Assembly: GCF_008364795.1 (NCBI RefSeq)
Contig: NZ_VTTM01000002.1
Location: 774,590 to 838,589 of the forward strand
Source of the DNA: Azospirillum oryzae
GTDB lineage: Bacteria > Pseudomonadota > Alphaproteobacteria > Azospirillales > Azospirillaceae
Direction of reading: 5' to 3'
DNA length: 64,000 bases
The position numbers were made by a program, and so were the translations under genes. Positions 17,344 to 25,495 of this stretch are shown here, piece by piece. Every line of letters begins with the position of its first letter. Position 1 is the first letter of the stretch. The notes below the pieces were generated by a model. It saw only the letters and a list, made by a program, of their open reading frames with translations, did no database searches and was not told where the DNA came from.

Positions 17344-18824
17344 TGACGGCGCTCACGCATCTGACGATGGCGGAGGCCCTGGATGGCCTGGCCAAGAAGG
17401 AGTTCACCGCGGTCGAGCTGACCGAGGCGCATGTGCGCGCGGTCGAGGCCGTACGCCCCTTCAACATCTTCATCACCGAGACGCCGGACGCCGCCCTGTC
17501 GATGGCCAAGGCCAGCGACGAGCGCCGCGTGAAGGGCGAGGCCGGTCCGATGGACGGCCTGCCCATCGCGGTGAAGGACCTGTTCTGCACCAAAGGCGTG
17601 CCGACCACCGCCGGCAGCCATATCCTGGACGGCTTCAAGCCGGAGTATGAATCCACGGTGACCTCCCAGCTGTGGCGCGACGGCGCCGTCATGCTGGGCA
17701 AGGTGAACCTGGACGAATTCGCCATGGGCTCGGCCACCATCACCGCCCACCAGGGCGAGACGGTCAGCCCGTGGAGCCCCGGCGCGCCGGGCGCCTGGGA
17801 GAAGAAGATCGTCGCCGGCGGCTCTTCGGGCGGTTCGGCCGCGGTCATCGCCGCGCGTGCGGCGCTGGGCGCCACCGGCACCGACACCGGCGGCTCGATC
17901 CGCCAGCCGGCCGGCTACACCGGCACCGTCGGCATCAAGCCGACCTACGGCCGCTGCTCGCGCTGGGGCATCGTCGCCTACGCCTCCTCGCTGGACCAGG
18001 CCGGGCCGATGACCCGCACGGTCGAGGATGCGGCGATCATGCTGCGTTCCATGTGCGGCTTCGACCCGAAGGACTCCACCTCCGTCGACATGCCGGTGCC
18101 GGACTTCCGCGCCGCGCTGACCGGCGACATCCGCTGCCTGCGCGTCGGCATCCCGAAGGAATACCGGGTGGAGGGCCTGTCGCCGGAGATCGCCGCGCTG
18201 TGGGACCAGGGCATCGCCTGGCTGAAGGAGGCCGGCGCCGAGCCGGTCGAGGTCAGCCTGCCGCACACCAAATACGCGCTGGCCGCCTACTACATCATCG
18301 CCCCGGCCGAGGCGTCGTCCAACCTCGCGCGCTATGACGGCGTGCGCTACGGCCTGCGGGTCGAGGGCGGCAACCTCAAGGAAATGTACGAGAACACCCG
18401 CGGCGCCGGATTCGGCAAGGAAGTGCAGCGCCGTATCCTGATCGGCACATATGTGCTGTCGGCCGGCTATTACGACGCCTACTACAACAAGGCCCGTCAG
18501 GTGCGCACGCGCATCAAGTGGGACTTCGACGAGGCGTTCAAGAGCTGCGACGTCATCCTGACGCCGACCGCGCCCAGCACGCCCTTCGCCATCGGCGAGA
18601 AGATGGACGATCCGGTGCAGATGTACCTGAACGACGTCTTCACCGTTCCGATCAACCTCGCCGGCCTGCCGGCGATGTCGGTCCCGGCCGGCCTGGGCGC
18701 CGACGGCCTGCCGCTCGGCCTGCAGCTGATCGGGCGCCCCTTCGACGAGGAGACGCTGCTGCGCGTCGGCCATGTCGTCGAAAAGGCCGCCAACTTCACC
18801 GCGCTTCCGCCCTTCATGGCGTGA
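17343..18824 (+). CDS. gatA: Asp-tRNA(Asn)/Glu-tRNA(Gln) amidotransferase subunit A
   Basis: A 493-residue amidase-signature enzyme that releases ammonia from glutamine for the GatCAB complex. The Ser-cisSer-Lys triad is present: Lys in PIAVKDLFC, the cis-Ser and nucleophile Ser in [10 protein letters not shown] and [11 protein letters not shown]. Length is standard. ATG 17343 overlaps the gatC stop; GTG 17340 is possible but unneeded. gatB does not follow: a strong terminator closes the unit at 18844-18878, so the third subunit must be encoded elsewhere. Confidence 0.97.
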   Translation: MTALTHLTMAEALDGLAKKEFTAVELTEAHVRAVEAVRPFNIFITETPDAALSMAKASDERRVKGEAGPMDGLPIAVKDLFCTKGVPTTAGSHILDGFKPEYESTVTSQLWRDGAVMLGKVNLDEFAMGSATITAHQGETVSPWSPGAPGAWEKKIVAGGSSGGSAAVIAARAALGATGTDTGGSIRQPAGYTGTVGIKPTYGRCSRWGIVAYASSLDQAGPMTRTVEDAAIMLRSMCGFDPKDSTSVDMPVPDFRAALTGDIRCLRVGIPKEYRVEGLSPEIAALWDQGIAWLKEAGAEPVEVSLPHTKYALAAYYIIAPAEASSNLARYDGVRYGLRVEGGNLKEMYENTRGAGFGKEVQRRILIGTYVLSAGYYDAYYNKARQVRTRIKWDFDEAFKSCDVILTPTAPSTPFAIGEKMDDPVQMYLNDVFTVPINLAGLPAMSVPAGLGADGLPLGLQLIGRPFDEETLLRVGHVVEKAANFTALPPFMA

Positions 18825-18843
18825 CGCGGACGACGTGACAGCG

Positions 18844-18878
18844 AAAGGGCCGGCTCGCAGGAGCCGGCCCTTTTCGTT
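18844..18878 (+). terminator. Rho-independent terminator of gatCA
   Basis: 13-bp perfect stem (AAAGGGCCGGCTC / GAGCCGGCCCTTT), 4-base loop GCAG, then TTTTCGTTT. It can also work on the opposite strand for the convergent small gene at 18907. Confidence 0.85.
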
Positions 18879-18906
18879 TGGAGTATCGTCAGCCGACACT
18901 TGCCCA

Positions 18907-19122
18907 TCACGCCCCGCCGATCCCCTGCACATAGGTCTCGCCGGTCTTCGGATCGATATTCTCGCCCGTGCCCGGCGTGCCCGGCGGTGCTTCGTCCTTG
19001 TCGCTCATCGGCTCGACCGCCGGCTTCACCGGGATCGGCTTGGTCGCCGGGCGATCACTGCCGGACCGGTCGTTGCCAGACCGGTCGTTCTGCGGCAGAT
19101 CGGACCTGTTGTCTTCGGCCAT
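18907..19122 (-). CDS. Small Pro/Asp-rich protein of unknown function
   Basis: A 71-residue hydrophilic, probably disordered protein. The N-terminal half repeats N/D-R-S-G units (NDRSGNDRSGSDR) and the C-terminus reads TGENIDPKTGETYVQGIGGA, the most protein-like part. A strong GGAGGGAGA lies 8 bases before ATG 19122, which is the main argument that it is real. It converges with gatA across a shared terminator. No function can be assigned. Confidence 0.65.
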   Translation of the reverse strand: MAEDNRSDLPQNDRSGNDRSGSDRPATKPIPVKPAVEPMSDKDEAPPGTPGTGENIDPKTGETYVQGIGGA

Positions 19123-19198
19123 GGCGGCATTCTCCCTCCGTTGACTGGCTTCACCTCCACCAACAGGCCGCCCGCCGCTTCGTCACCCTGCGCCGCCA

Positions 19199-19390
19199 CT
19201 ATTCGGCGGCCTCCAGCGCCACCCGCGCCAGTTCCAGCAGCTTCCTGTCCACCTCGGCGGCGTCATAGCCGGGGCTGTCGGCCAGGGAGTCGCGCAGGCG
19301 CATGGTGATGAACTCCCCGGTGTGGTGCTTCTCGTAAAGGCGGACGTCGCCCAGCGCCTTGGCGACGCGGTGCAGCCTGTCGCGATCCAT
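19199..19390 (-). CDS. Small hypothetical protein
   Basis: A 63-residue, mostly helical, charged protein with no Cys and no membrane segment. GGGAGGG lies 6 bases before ATG 19390. The C-terminal half (AAEVDRKLLELARVALEAAE) would form an amphipathic helix. It lies 76 bases upstream of, and parallel with, the Pro/Asp-rich gene; the two might be a small operon. I considered an antitoxin role and found no support. Function unknown. Confidence 0.6.
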   Translation of the reverse strand: MDRDRLHRVAKALGDVRLYEKHHTGEFITMRLRDSLADSPGYDAAEVDRKLLELARVALEAAE

Positions 19391-19568
19391 CTTGCCCTCC
19401 CGTCTTGGTCACCCATCTTGATCACTGCTGTGGCAACAGCCGGGCCGCCGTATCATTCCTGTGCGTTGAGTTCCCCTTGCGCCGTACTGCGCATGGATGC
19501 CGGAACAGAACGCGGCTCTCCGGCGTCCCTGTTCATGGCGGCAATCACTGGCGATTGGGGGCGAAGGC

Positions 19569-19862
19569 ATGGACCCGGGACACGATCATCGGCGCGAACT
19601 GCTCACCCGCGTCCGCCATGTCGTGGAGCATTACGAGCGCCACAGCACCGCCGGCCCCGCTATCATGCGTGGCGTGCGCTACGACCTCGCGGTGCGGGCG
19701 ACCGACCTGAACGGCGACGGCTGCCTGTTCCCGGCCTGCAATTGCGCAAAGGCGGATTGCGCGGAGCGGGCGGGCTGTACGCCGCCTGATGTCGGCGTTT
19801 GGATCGAACAGGCCAAAAAAGAAAACCGCCCCCGGCGCGAACCGGGAACGGCTTTCGAATGA
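19569..19862 (+). CDS. Small Cys-containing hypothetical protein
   Basis: About 97 residues with a compact Cys cluster, CLFPACNCAKADC, plus a further Cys nine residues on, suggesting a bound metal or disulfides. The N-terminus (residues 1-35) is helical and His/Arg-rich. ATG 19569 is chosen, with GGGGGCGAAGG upstream as a weak ribosome site; an in-frame ATG at 19497 is possible. Its last codons overlap, on the other strand, the terminator that originally served glnA, so before the element inserted this gene converged directly with glnA. No family recognised. Confidence 0.6.
   Translation: MDPGHDHRRELLTRVRHVVEHYERHSTAGPAIMRGVRYDLAVRATDLNGDGCLFPACNCAKADCAERAGCTPPDVGVWIEQAKKENRPRREPGTAFE
19815..19852 (-). 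terminator. Orphaned original terminator of glnA
   Basis: On the minus strand: CCGTTCCCGG, loop TTCGCG, CCGGGGGCGG, then TTTTCTTTTTT. The stem is 10 bp with two wobble pairs. No minus-strand gene ends just upstream of it now, but the displaced glnA 3' end (attL) lies 56 bases away. It is therefore read as the native glnA terminator, now cut off by the 7.9-kb insertion. Confidence 0.7.
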
Positions 19863-19907
19863 TGCAGAACCGACTGCGGCGCCCGTCGCCGGACGCCGCG
19901 AGGCAAC

Positions 19908-19954
19908 ATCAAACCGAGTAGTACATCTTGTACTCGATCGGGTGCGGCATGGTC
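19908..19954. repeat. attL, 47-bp copy of the glnA 3' end
   Basis: Identical to 27836-27882. Contains the last 14 codons and stop of glnA on the minus strand. At its centre is AGTAC-ATCTT-GTACT (19920-19934), a 5-bp inverted repeat around a 5-base spacer, suited to be the recombinase core site. Confidence 0.9.
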
Positions 19955-20002
19955 ATGAAATCATTGAGTTTTTCTCACTTCACGGCTTAAGCCGCGCCCA
20001 CA

Positions 20003-20025
20003 GGTACACCGGGGAGGTACACCGG
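20003..20025. repeat. Left pair of GGTACACC repeats (putative integrase arm sites)
   Basis: GGTACACCGG occurs at 20003-20012 and 20016-20025, 13 bases apart, about 70 bases inside the att core. A matching pair with the same pitch lies at the right end (27770-27790). Nearby is the 12-bp palindrome CGGCTTAAGCCG (19983-19994). Role as integrase or excisionase binding sites is inferred from position. Confidence 0.65.
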
Positions 20026-20060
20026 AACGGCCTGTCGGCGCCCGTGAGTGAGGGCATCCG

Positions 20061-21668
20061 GTGCTTCACGTCCAACGTCGGGGCGATGGGTTCAGGTGGC
20101 GGCGCAAGGTGCCTGAGGGCCTGCGTTCGCGGTTTGTTAAGCGGGAACTGGTGGTGTCCCTGCGGACCAAGGATCGCGCTACGGCCATCGTCAGGGGACG
20201 GAGGCTGACCGCGGTTGCCGACAGGTTGTTCGCCAGCGCCATGACCGATACCGCTCTCACCACCGACAGGATCAACGCCATTGCCCGCGATTGGCTGGCG
20301 AAGGAACTCGACGCGGCGGAACGCGATTTGGAGAAGGTCAGGGCAGGGGAAACCCTCTATGCCGCCCCCGATCCCGAGATTGAGCCGATCCAGGCCGACT
20401 TGACGCTCTTGTCCGACCTGATCGGTGACAGCCGGGAGGCGCTGGCCGTCAATGACTACAGGCAGATTGAGGTTGTGGCCGATGAACTCTTAGCCGCAGG
20501 CGGGCTGTCGGTGGATCGGGCAAGCGATGCCTATGGGCGGTTTTGCCGCACCCTCCTTCGGGCGCAGGTGGAGTTGCTGAACCAAACCAAGGCCCGGCGG
20601 GTGGGCGACTATGGACACCCCGCCCGTGATCCGCTGTTCGCCTTGCCGCCCGTAGCGACCACCCCAGCCCTACCGGTTGATCGCACACCCCAATCCATGG
20701 CACTGGCGGAGTTGGTGGAAGTCTACGCCGAAGCGAAGGTCAGGGATGGGGAATGGAAGGGCCGCACTCTTACCAACACCAAGCCGAAGCTAACCCGCTT
20801 TGCCGAAATCCTGAACAACAAGACGGTTGATGACCTCACTCGGGATGATGTCCGTGACTGGCGCGATGCGCTGGCCGATATGGAGTTGTCGAACAACACC
20901 ATCATCCAGAACTTCAAGTACGTGAACGCTATGCTCAATTGGGCGAAGATCGAGGGGAAATGCACCATCGACAGCCCGTTGAAGGGACTGGCGCCCAAGG
21001 CGGATGACGCGGACCGTGACGCCTATACCCCCGCCGACCTGAAGGTGCTGTTTCACTGCCCGCTCTACACCGGCCATTGGCGGGCGGATCGGCGGGAGAG
21101 GCCCGGCGGTGTTCTGGTGAAGGATCATAAGTTCTGGCTGCCGCTGATTGCCCTTCATTCGGGCTTGCGGGCTGAAGAGGCGGCGAAGCTGAAGGTGACG
21201 GACCTGCGGCAGATCGAGGGCGTCTGGTGCTTCTCAGTGGAAGACACGAAGACCGCGGCAGGAACGCGCATCGTCCCGGTGCATCCGCGGCTGATCCGGC
21301 TCGGCCTGTTGTCCCACCACGAACAGGTGTTCAAGAAGGGCGCCGGTCCCCTGTGGCCCGAGATAAAGCCGAGTGCCGATGGGCGCTATAGCGAGAAGTT
21401 CTGTGCGTGGTGGTCGCACTTCAGGCACTTGGTCGGGCTTGGCCGCTCCGGTCTGAAGTTCCACAGCTTCCGCCACACCTTCATATCCAGTTTGCAGGTT
21501 GCCGGGGTGCCGGAAACACTCAGCGGGCAGCTTGCCGGTCATGTGGTCAACGTCGGCATCACCTACGGAGTCTATGGCGGAAAGCTACTCTCGGCACCCG
21601 AACGCTTGGCCCTGATCGAGAGGCTGGATTTCGGCGTTGACCTCTCGCATCTGGAACCCGCCGGGTGA
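20061..21668 (+). CDS. int: Tyrosine recombinase (integrase) of the glnA-associated element
   Basis: A 535-residue phage-type integrase. The N-terminus (HVQRRGDGFRWRRKVP) resembles the DUF6538 domain found ahead of such integrases; a SAM-like core-binding domain spans about 220-310; the catalytic domain runs from 325 to 520. Catalytic residues: Arg370 (HSGLRAEEAAKL), His468 and Arg471 (HSFRH), His494 (AGHV) and Tyr505, or less likely Tyr502. Start is GTG 20061 with GAGGGC 7 bases upstream. It lies 107 bases inside attL and reads into the element. It should recombine the 47-bp site in glnA. Confidence 0.93.
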   Translation: MLHVQRRGDGFRWRRKVPEGLRSRFVKRELVVSLRTKDRATAIVRGRRLTAVADRLFASAMTDTALTTDRINAIARDWLAKELDAAERDLEKVRAGETLYAAPDPEIEPIQADLTLLSDLIGDSREALAVNDYRQIEVVADELLAAGGLSVDRASDAYGRFCRTLLRAQVELLNQTKARRVGDYGHPARDPLFALPPVATTPALPVDRTPQSMALAELVEVYAEAKVRDGEWKGRTLTNTKPKLTRFAEILNNKTVDDLTRDDVRDWRDALADMELSNNTIIQNFKYVNAMLNWAKIEGKCTIDSPLKGLAPKADDADRDAYTPADLKVLFHCPLYTGHWRADRRERPGGVLVKDHKFWLPLIALHSGLRAEEAAKLKVTDLRQIEGVWCFSVEDTKTAAGTRIVPVHPRLIRLGLLSHHEQVFKKGAGPLWPEIKPSADGRYSEKFCAWWSHFRHLVGLGRSGLKFHSFRHTFISSLQVAGVPETLSGQLAGHVVNVGITYGVYGGKLLSAPERLALIERLDFGVDLSHLEPAG

Positions 21669-21837
21669 CAAGGGCAGGGAGAAATCTACAGCGGTGCTAC
21701 GTGAAGGAAGGGCGGAACAACAACCGAACAACAGCACTTTAACCCCATTGTGCGAAGTGTGATTTCCTGAGGGGGCGGGGGAGGGCGAGAGTGTCTTCCG
21801 GTCCCTTGGGACTCCTAACCCCCCTGCCGTCCCTAGA

Positions 21838-22395
21838 TCACGCATCGGCCCCAAGGATGCGGTAGACGCTGGCACGGCCGATCCCGAGTCGCTTGGCTAT
21901 CTCACTGGCGCCCACGCCCTGCGTCTTCAGAGCCATTACGTCTTCGGCCTTGGCCTGTGCCGTGGGCTTGCGTCCCTTGTATTTCCCTTCCGCCTTGGCC
22001 TTGGCGATGCCCTCACGTTGACGTTCAAGCATAATGTCCCGCTCAAACTCCGCCACGCCGCTAAGGACGGTCAGCATCAGCTTGCCTGTGGGGGTGCTGG
22101 TGTCGATGCCCATGTTCAGGATGCGCAGGGATGCGCCCTTGGCCTTCAGGGCGTCGAGGATCGTCATCAGGTGGGCGACAGAGCGGGCCAAGCGGTCGAG
22201 CTTCGTCACTACCAGGGCATCCCCTTCCCGGATGAAGTCGAGGGCAATGGCAAGCTGTTCCCGGTTCGCCACGTCCACAGAGGACACCTGTTCCTGAAAC
22301 AGCCTCTCGCACCCTGCGGCCTGAAGGTCGCGGACCTGTGCCTCAATGCCGGCCTTCTGGTCGAGGGTGCTGGTGCGAGCGTAGCCGATCAACAT
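21838..22395 (-). CDS. Serine recombinase, resolvase/invertase family
   Basis: A 185-residue small serine recombinase. The catalytic domain begins IGYARTSTLDQ with Ser9, continues with KLDRLARSVAHLM (Arg pair) and ends with EFERDIMLERQREGIAKAKAEGKYKGR, followed by a helix-turn-helix (GVGASEIAKRLGIGRASVYRIL). It is complete. It converges with the integrase gene (169 bases between stops). It could resolve cointegrates or derive from an earlier Tn3-type insertion; no 38-bp transposon ends are seen. ATG 22395 is a standard start. Confidence 0.92.
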   Translation of the reverse strand: MLIGYARTSTLDQKAGIEAQVRDLQAAGCERLFQEQVSSVDVANREQLAIALDFIREGDALVVTKLDRLARSVAHLMTILDALKAKGASLRILNMGIDTSTPTGKLMLTVLSGVAEFERDIMLERQREGIAKAKAEGKYKGRKPTAQAKAEDVMALKTQGVGASEIAKRLGIGRASVYRILGADA

Positions 22396-22831
22396 GGCCT
22401 GTTCCGTCCCAAGTGTCTCAATGAACCCTTAGATGTTATCGCCTCGCCGTCTCAAAATAGCAAGGGGGTACTTTATTGAGGCAGCTTTGGCGTGGGTGCG
22501 AGACGACTCACAGGGGCACGGTCTATTGGGACGCGTGAGGTATTTAGCCCTCAGGGCGCTTGCTGAGTGCGGTCCAAGCTTCGGGCGGTCAAATTTCTAC
22601 GTAGAGGCAGATTGGATGTTCGACCGACTCGCTTTGATCAGGTCGTATACCGGCAAGCCGCAGGGTTGCATATCCCGTTACACTGCACCGCTCCAAGATC
22701 GACTATTTGTCGCTTTGATCTTGTACAACGGGAAACTCCAAAATATCATACCTTCTTCTGCATATCGAAGAGACGGCTGTGAGCGTCATCAGGTATGCTT
22801 ATTCCAAAATTTCGAACTGCTCGGTGTGCAA
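22396..22831. other. Intergenic transition from GC-rich to AT-rich DNA
   Basis: No gene recognised. One frame is open from 22433 into the ATPase gene but encodes nothing family-like before 22832. The boundary between the GC-rich recombinase module and the AT-rich defence module falls here. It holds the promoter listed at 22721-22749. Confidence 0.5.
22721..22749 (+). promoter_or_regulatory. Candidate sigma-70 promoter of the ATPase-TOPRIM cassette
   Basis: TTGTAC, 17 bases, TATCAT. It would start transcription near 22756, 76 bases before ATG 22832, and supports that start over the longer open frame. Confidence 0.5.
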
Positions 22832-24226
22832 ATGAGTGTAATGGCACCTATAGGTATTCGCTCCATAGAAGCTAACAAGCTTTTTGGATATTATACGTAC
22901 CAGCTTCCGGGAGAAGACGAAGATAAAGACTTATCTAACTTCTTTATACTTTATGGAGATAATGGTTCTGGCAAAACAACAATTCTCAGGTTAGTACATA
23001 ATCTATTAGTTCCAGAGTCTATGCCTGGCGCTCGATCTTATATTGGACGGACGGCATTTCAGAGTATTTGTGTTAAGCTCAGCGATGGATCAAAAGTTTC
23101 AGCGATCAGGGCAGAGGGAAATATTACAGGTAATTACGATATAGTGATAGAAAGACCGGAGAGTGATTCTCGTGTTTTTCCTATGGTTTTAGATCCAAAC
23201 ACTCAAACAGTTACAGTTGGTGTTGAGCCAGTCATAGAGGCGCTAAAAGAGTTTAATGTCTACATGTATTTCCTTTCTGATGATAGGAGAACGGTAGATC
23301 CATATATTAAGAAAGGTGCTGATGCCAACTACATCTGGATACGCGATGAACACGGAAAGATCGTGGATCGTGTGCCGCGCCCTAACGGAGAAAGTTCGCA
23401 TCATTTAGATATTGAGCCGATGCTTGCCAGAGTGTCTTCGACTGCTCGCCGGAATGCTCTAAAGGGCTCAAATCGGGGAGAGGAGGATGCTGCTACAATC
23501 TACAAGCAAGTTGTTGCTCGTATCTCTACGCCTGAGACCTACACAGATGGAGAAAAGACTGAAACTTCTCAAAAACTCATTGAAAGAATAAAAGAGATTG
23601 GAAACATAACTCAGAAGTTTGCGGAATACGGACTTACGTCCTCTTTTCCTGCCGATGATTTCCTTGAGATGATTAACAGCGCTAAGGTAAACGATAGAAA
23701 CCTAATAGGTCGAATTCTTCAGCCTTATGTTGAGGGTGTTGAGGCGCGAGTTCGTGCTCTGCAATTAGTCTACGATATGATGAACAGATTTGTGTCTAAT
23801 GCTAACTTCCTTCTTCATCCGAAAAAGGCAACGTTTACGCTTGCCGATGGTATCAGAATACTTGATGTAAGAGGAAAGCCGATCAAATCTAATAACCTCT
23901 CGTCGGGAGAAAAGCAGCTTCTGTTAGTATTCTGTCATTCCGTTCTAGTCAGAAAAGCTGGAAGTATCTTTATAATAGATGAGCCGGAGCTTTCTTTGAA
24001 TATAAAATGGCAAAGAGAGCTATTGACGCGAATGTCTGCGGTCGCAGGAGATGCTGCGGTACAATTTGTTCTAGCGACACACTCTCTTGACGTTCTAGCA
24101 CTGCATAGAAGCAGCACGGTATACCTCGAGAATTTGAACAATGAGCAAGAAGACAATGGTTTGCGAGATGAAGAGAGTGAAGACGACGGTGGAGAAGATG
24201 ACGAAGAGCCGCTCCAGGCTTCCTAG
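22832..24226 (+). CDS. ABC/SMC-type ATPase, AriA-like (PARIS anti-phage system)
   Basis: A 464-residue ATPase of the AAA_15/AAA_21 (OLD/RecF-like) kind. Walker A is GDNGSGKT (Lys48), the ABC signature LSSGEKQ (356-362), Walker B FIIDEPELSLN (Asp383, Glu384) and the switch His in ATHS (His417). Residues 210-350 form a helical insert. The C-terminus is a very acidic tail. ATG 22832 is chosen because coding composition and the ATPase fold begin there. The next gene, a TOPRIM-like protein, overlaps its end. An ATPase of this size paired with a DUF4435/TOPRIM protein is the PARIS (AriA-AriB) layout, in which AriA senses phage anti-restriction proteins and holds AriB. Codons are AT-rich, unlike the host. 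Confidence 0.8.
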   Translation: MSVMAPIGIRSIEANKLFGYYTYQLPGEDEDKDLSNFFILYGDNGSGKTTILRLVHNLLVPESMPGARSYIGRTAFQSICVKLSDGSKVSAIRAEGNITGNYDIVIERPESDSRVFPMVLDPNTQTVTVGVEPVIEALKEFNVYMYFLSDDRRTVDPYIKKGADANYIWIRDEHGKIVDRVPRPNGESSHHLDIEPMLARVSSTARRNALKGSNRGEEDAATIYKQVVARISTPETYTDGEKTETSQKLIERIKEIGNITQKFAEYGLTSSFPADDFLEMINSAKVNDRNLIGRILQPYVEGVEARVRALQLVYDMMNRFVSNANFLLHPKKATFTLADGIRILDVRGKPIKSNNLSSGEKQLLLVFCHSVLVRKAGSIFIIDEPELSLNIKWQRELLTRMSAVAGDAAVQFVLATHSLDVLALHRSSTVYLENLNNEQEDNGLRDEESEDDGGEDDEEPLQAS

Positions 24227-25085
24227 CCAATACCTATTTACCGTCGAAAGGCTTGTAGCGACTTATCTCTACGAACCAAAGCTGAGGGATATATTTGTCG
24301 AGGGGGTCAGCGATGCCGCAATAATCGCCGAATATCGTTCGGCCAATTCTTTGGATAAGCTGAAGATATATAATATCAATGACGTGTATATTCCTTCTGA
24401 GCTAGTTAAATTCTCATTCGGTTCAGGAAACCGTGGGCGACTTGTCGCTCTTGCCCATGCCATTTCTGAAGAGGTTCCTGTGCCTCCCGAGAACGTGGTG
24501 TGTTTAGCTGATACTGATCTTGATGAGGAAGTGACTGAAGCACCTGCTTGTGATAGGCTCTGGTTTACAGAACATACTTGCCTTGAGGCAGGGGTGTTTT
24601 CTATGGAAACACTAAGGTGGTTATTCTCCACCTATTTTTGTAAGCCAGCCAGCACTGAATGTCTCGAGGATGTGATCTCTATCTGTTTGAGATTGTACTA
24701 CATCAGATCATTCAAGCAGAGCAATTGCCGAGAAATAAAATGGATTTCTCCCGATGATAACCTTTCAATTGAAGCGGGTCGAATCAAATTCGATCAGAAA
24801 GGCTATTTGGTAAAGCTCTTGCAATATCAGGGTCAAAAGGCCCTCTTGTCATCTGCAGATGATTATATTTCTGAGAAAGTAGAAAACTTCGTCGGAGACA
24901 TTAGATCTCGAATACATAAAGACGACTTTTTTGTTGTGACATGCTGGTTCGGAAAGAAATTAGGTTGCAGTCACGAACTGTGTAAAAGCGAAGTATTTAG
25001 TAGGGTTGTATTGTCTCATTTGCGACCTGATGCTATGGAGCACATATCGCATTTCCGGAAAATTCGAGAGTGGGCTTGCGGATAA
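24198..25085 (+). CDS. TOPRIM/DUF4435-like effector, AriB-like (PARIS anti-phage system)
   Basis: About 295 residues. TOPRIM-type acidic residues are visible: Glu35 in IFVEGVSD and the Asp105-x-Asp107 pair in VCLADTDLDE. This fits DUF4435 nucleases; in PARIS the AriB protein is released on infection and cleaves host tRNA. ATG 24198 follows GGTGGAG by 3-4 bases and overlaps the ATPase gene by 29 bases; ATGs at 24141, 24156 and 24168 would lengthen the overlap. The remainder is helical with several Cys (for example CLEAGV, GCSHELC). Two-gene coupling, sizes and motifs agree with AriB, but I cannot exclude another ATPase plus TOPRIM defence family. Confidence 0.72.
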   Translation: MTKSRSRLPSQYLFTVERLVATYLYEPKLRDIFVEGVSDAAIIAEYRSANSLDKLKIYNINDVYIPSELVKFSFGSGNRGRLVALAHAISEEVPVPPENVVCLADTDLDEEVTEAPACDRLWFTEHTCLEAGVFSMETLRWLFSTYFCKPASTECLEDVISICLRLYYIRSFKQSNCREIKWISPDDNLSIEAGRIKFDQKGYLVKLLQYQGQKALLSSADDYISEKVENFVGDIRSRIHKDDFFVVTCWFGKKLGCSHELCKSEVFSRVVLSHLRPDAMEHISHFRKIREWACG

Positions 25086-25495
25086 TATAGCATTTAGAAA
25101 CAAATCACATAAAATGAAAATATATATTCGTTATCTATTGGACCGCATTGGTAATGGAGTGCGCGAAGATCCATATCGCCACTCCATTACTGCGTAAAAC
25201 TACTCTTTTCTAAATAGATAATGTCGAGAATTTCAGCGAACGTTCTGTGAAGTATGGATGCTTTATTTGATAAGAACTGAATAGTAACAGCCGACACCAC
25301 CTGAGGTAGCTGGAGAGTTACTTAGTTTCTCTTTACGGCTCTTGAGATCTGATTTTCGAGCTATTAATTCAACCACCCTTTGAGAACCCGCAATTCACCC
25401 ACCCTTAGGAAGACGGCGTAGTGCCGCCTCCCAGGACCAGGGCATCGGAGAAACCGGTGAGCGGGCCAACCCACTCTCAAAGGACGAACAACGAC
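25086..25495. other. AT-rich spacer after the defence cassette
   Basis: No gene recognised. It holds the long inverted repeat at 25151-25190 and then returns to GC-rich sequence from about 25410, the likely right boundary of the AT-rich module. Confidence 0.5.
25151..25190 (+). terminator. Long inverted repeat after the AriB-like gene
   Basis: GTAATGGAGTG (25151-25161) pairs perfectly with CACTCCATTAC (25180-25190), and inner GCGA/TCGC extend the stem with one bulged base. It lies 65 bases after the stop. There is no good T-tract, so it may be a terminator, an mRNA-stabilising hairpin or a protein site. Confidence 0.45.

Noticed and set aside
18907..19390. Toxin-antitoxin pair formed by the two small minus-strand genes
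   Set aside because: Neither sequence has a toxin fold or DNA-binding motif, and the gap of 76 bases is long for such a pair.
19908..19954. A glnA pseudogene fragment at the left att
   Set aside because: It is exactly the 47-bp att repeat and nothing more of glnA is present, so it is a recombination product, not gene decay.
22832..25085. Gabija or Septu-like system
   Set aside because: Gabija has ATPase and TOPRIM fused in one protein with a UvrD partner, which is absent; Septu uses an HNH partner. The split ATPase and TOPRIM pair fits PARIS better.
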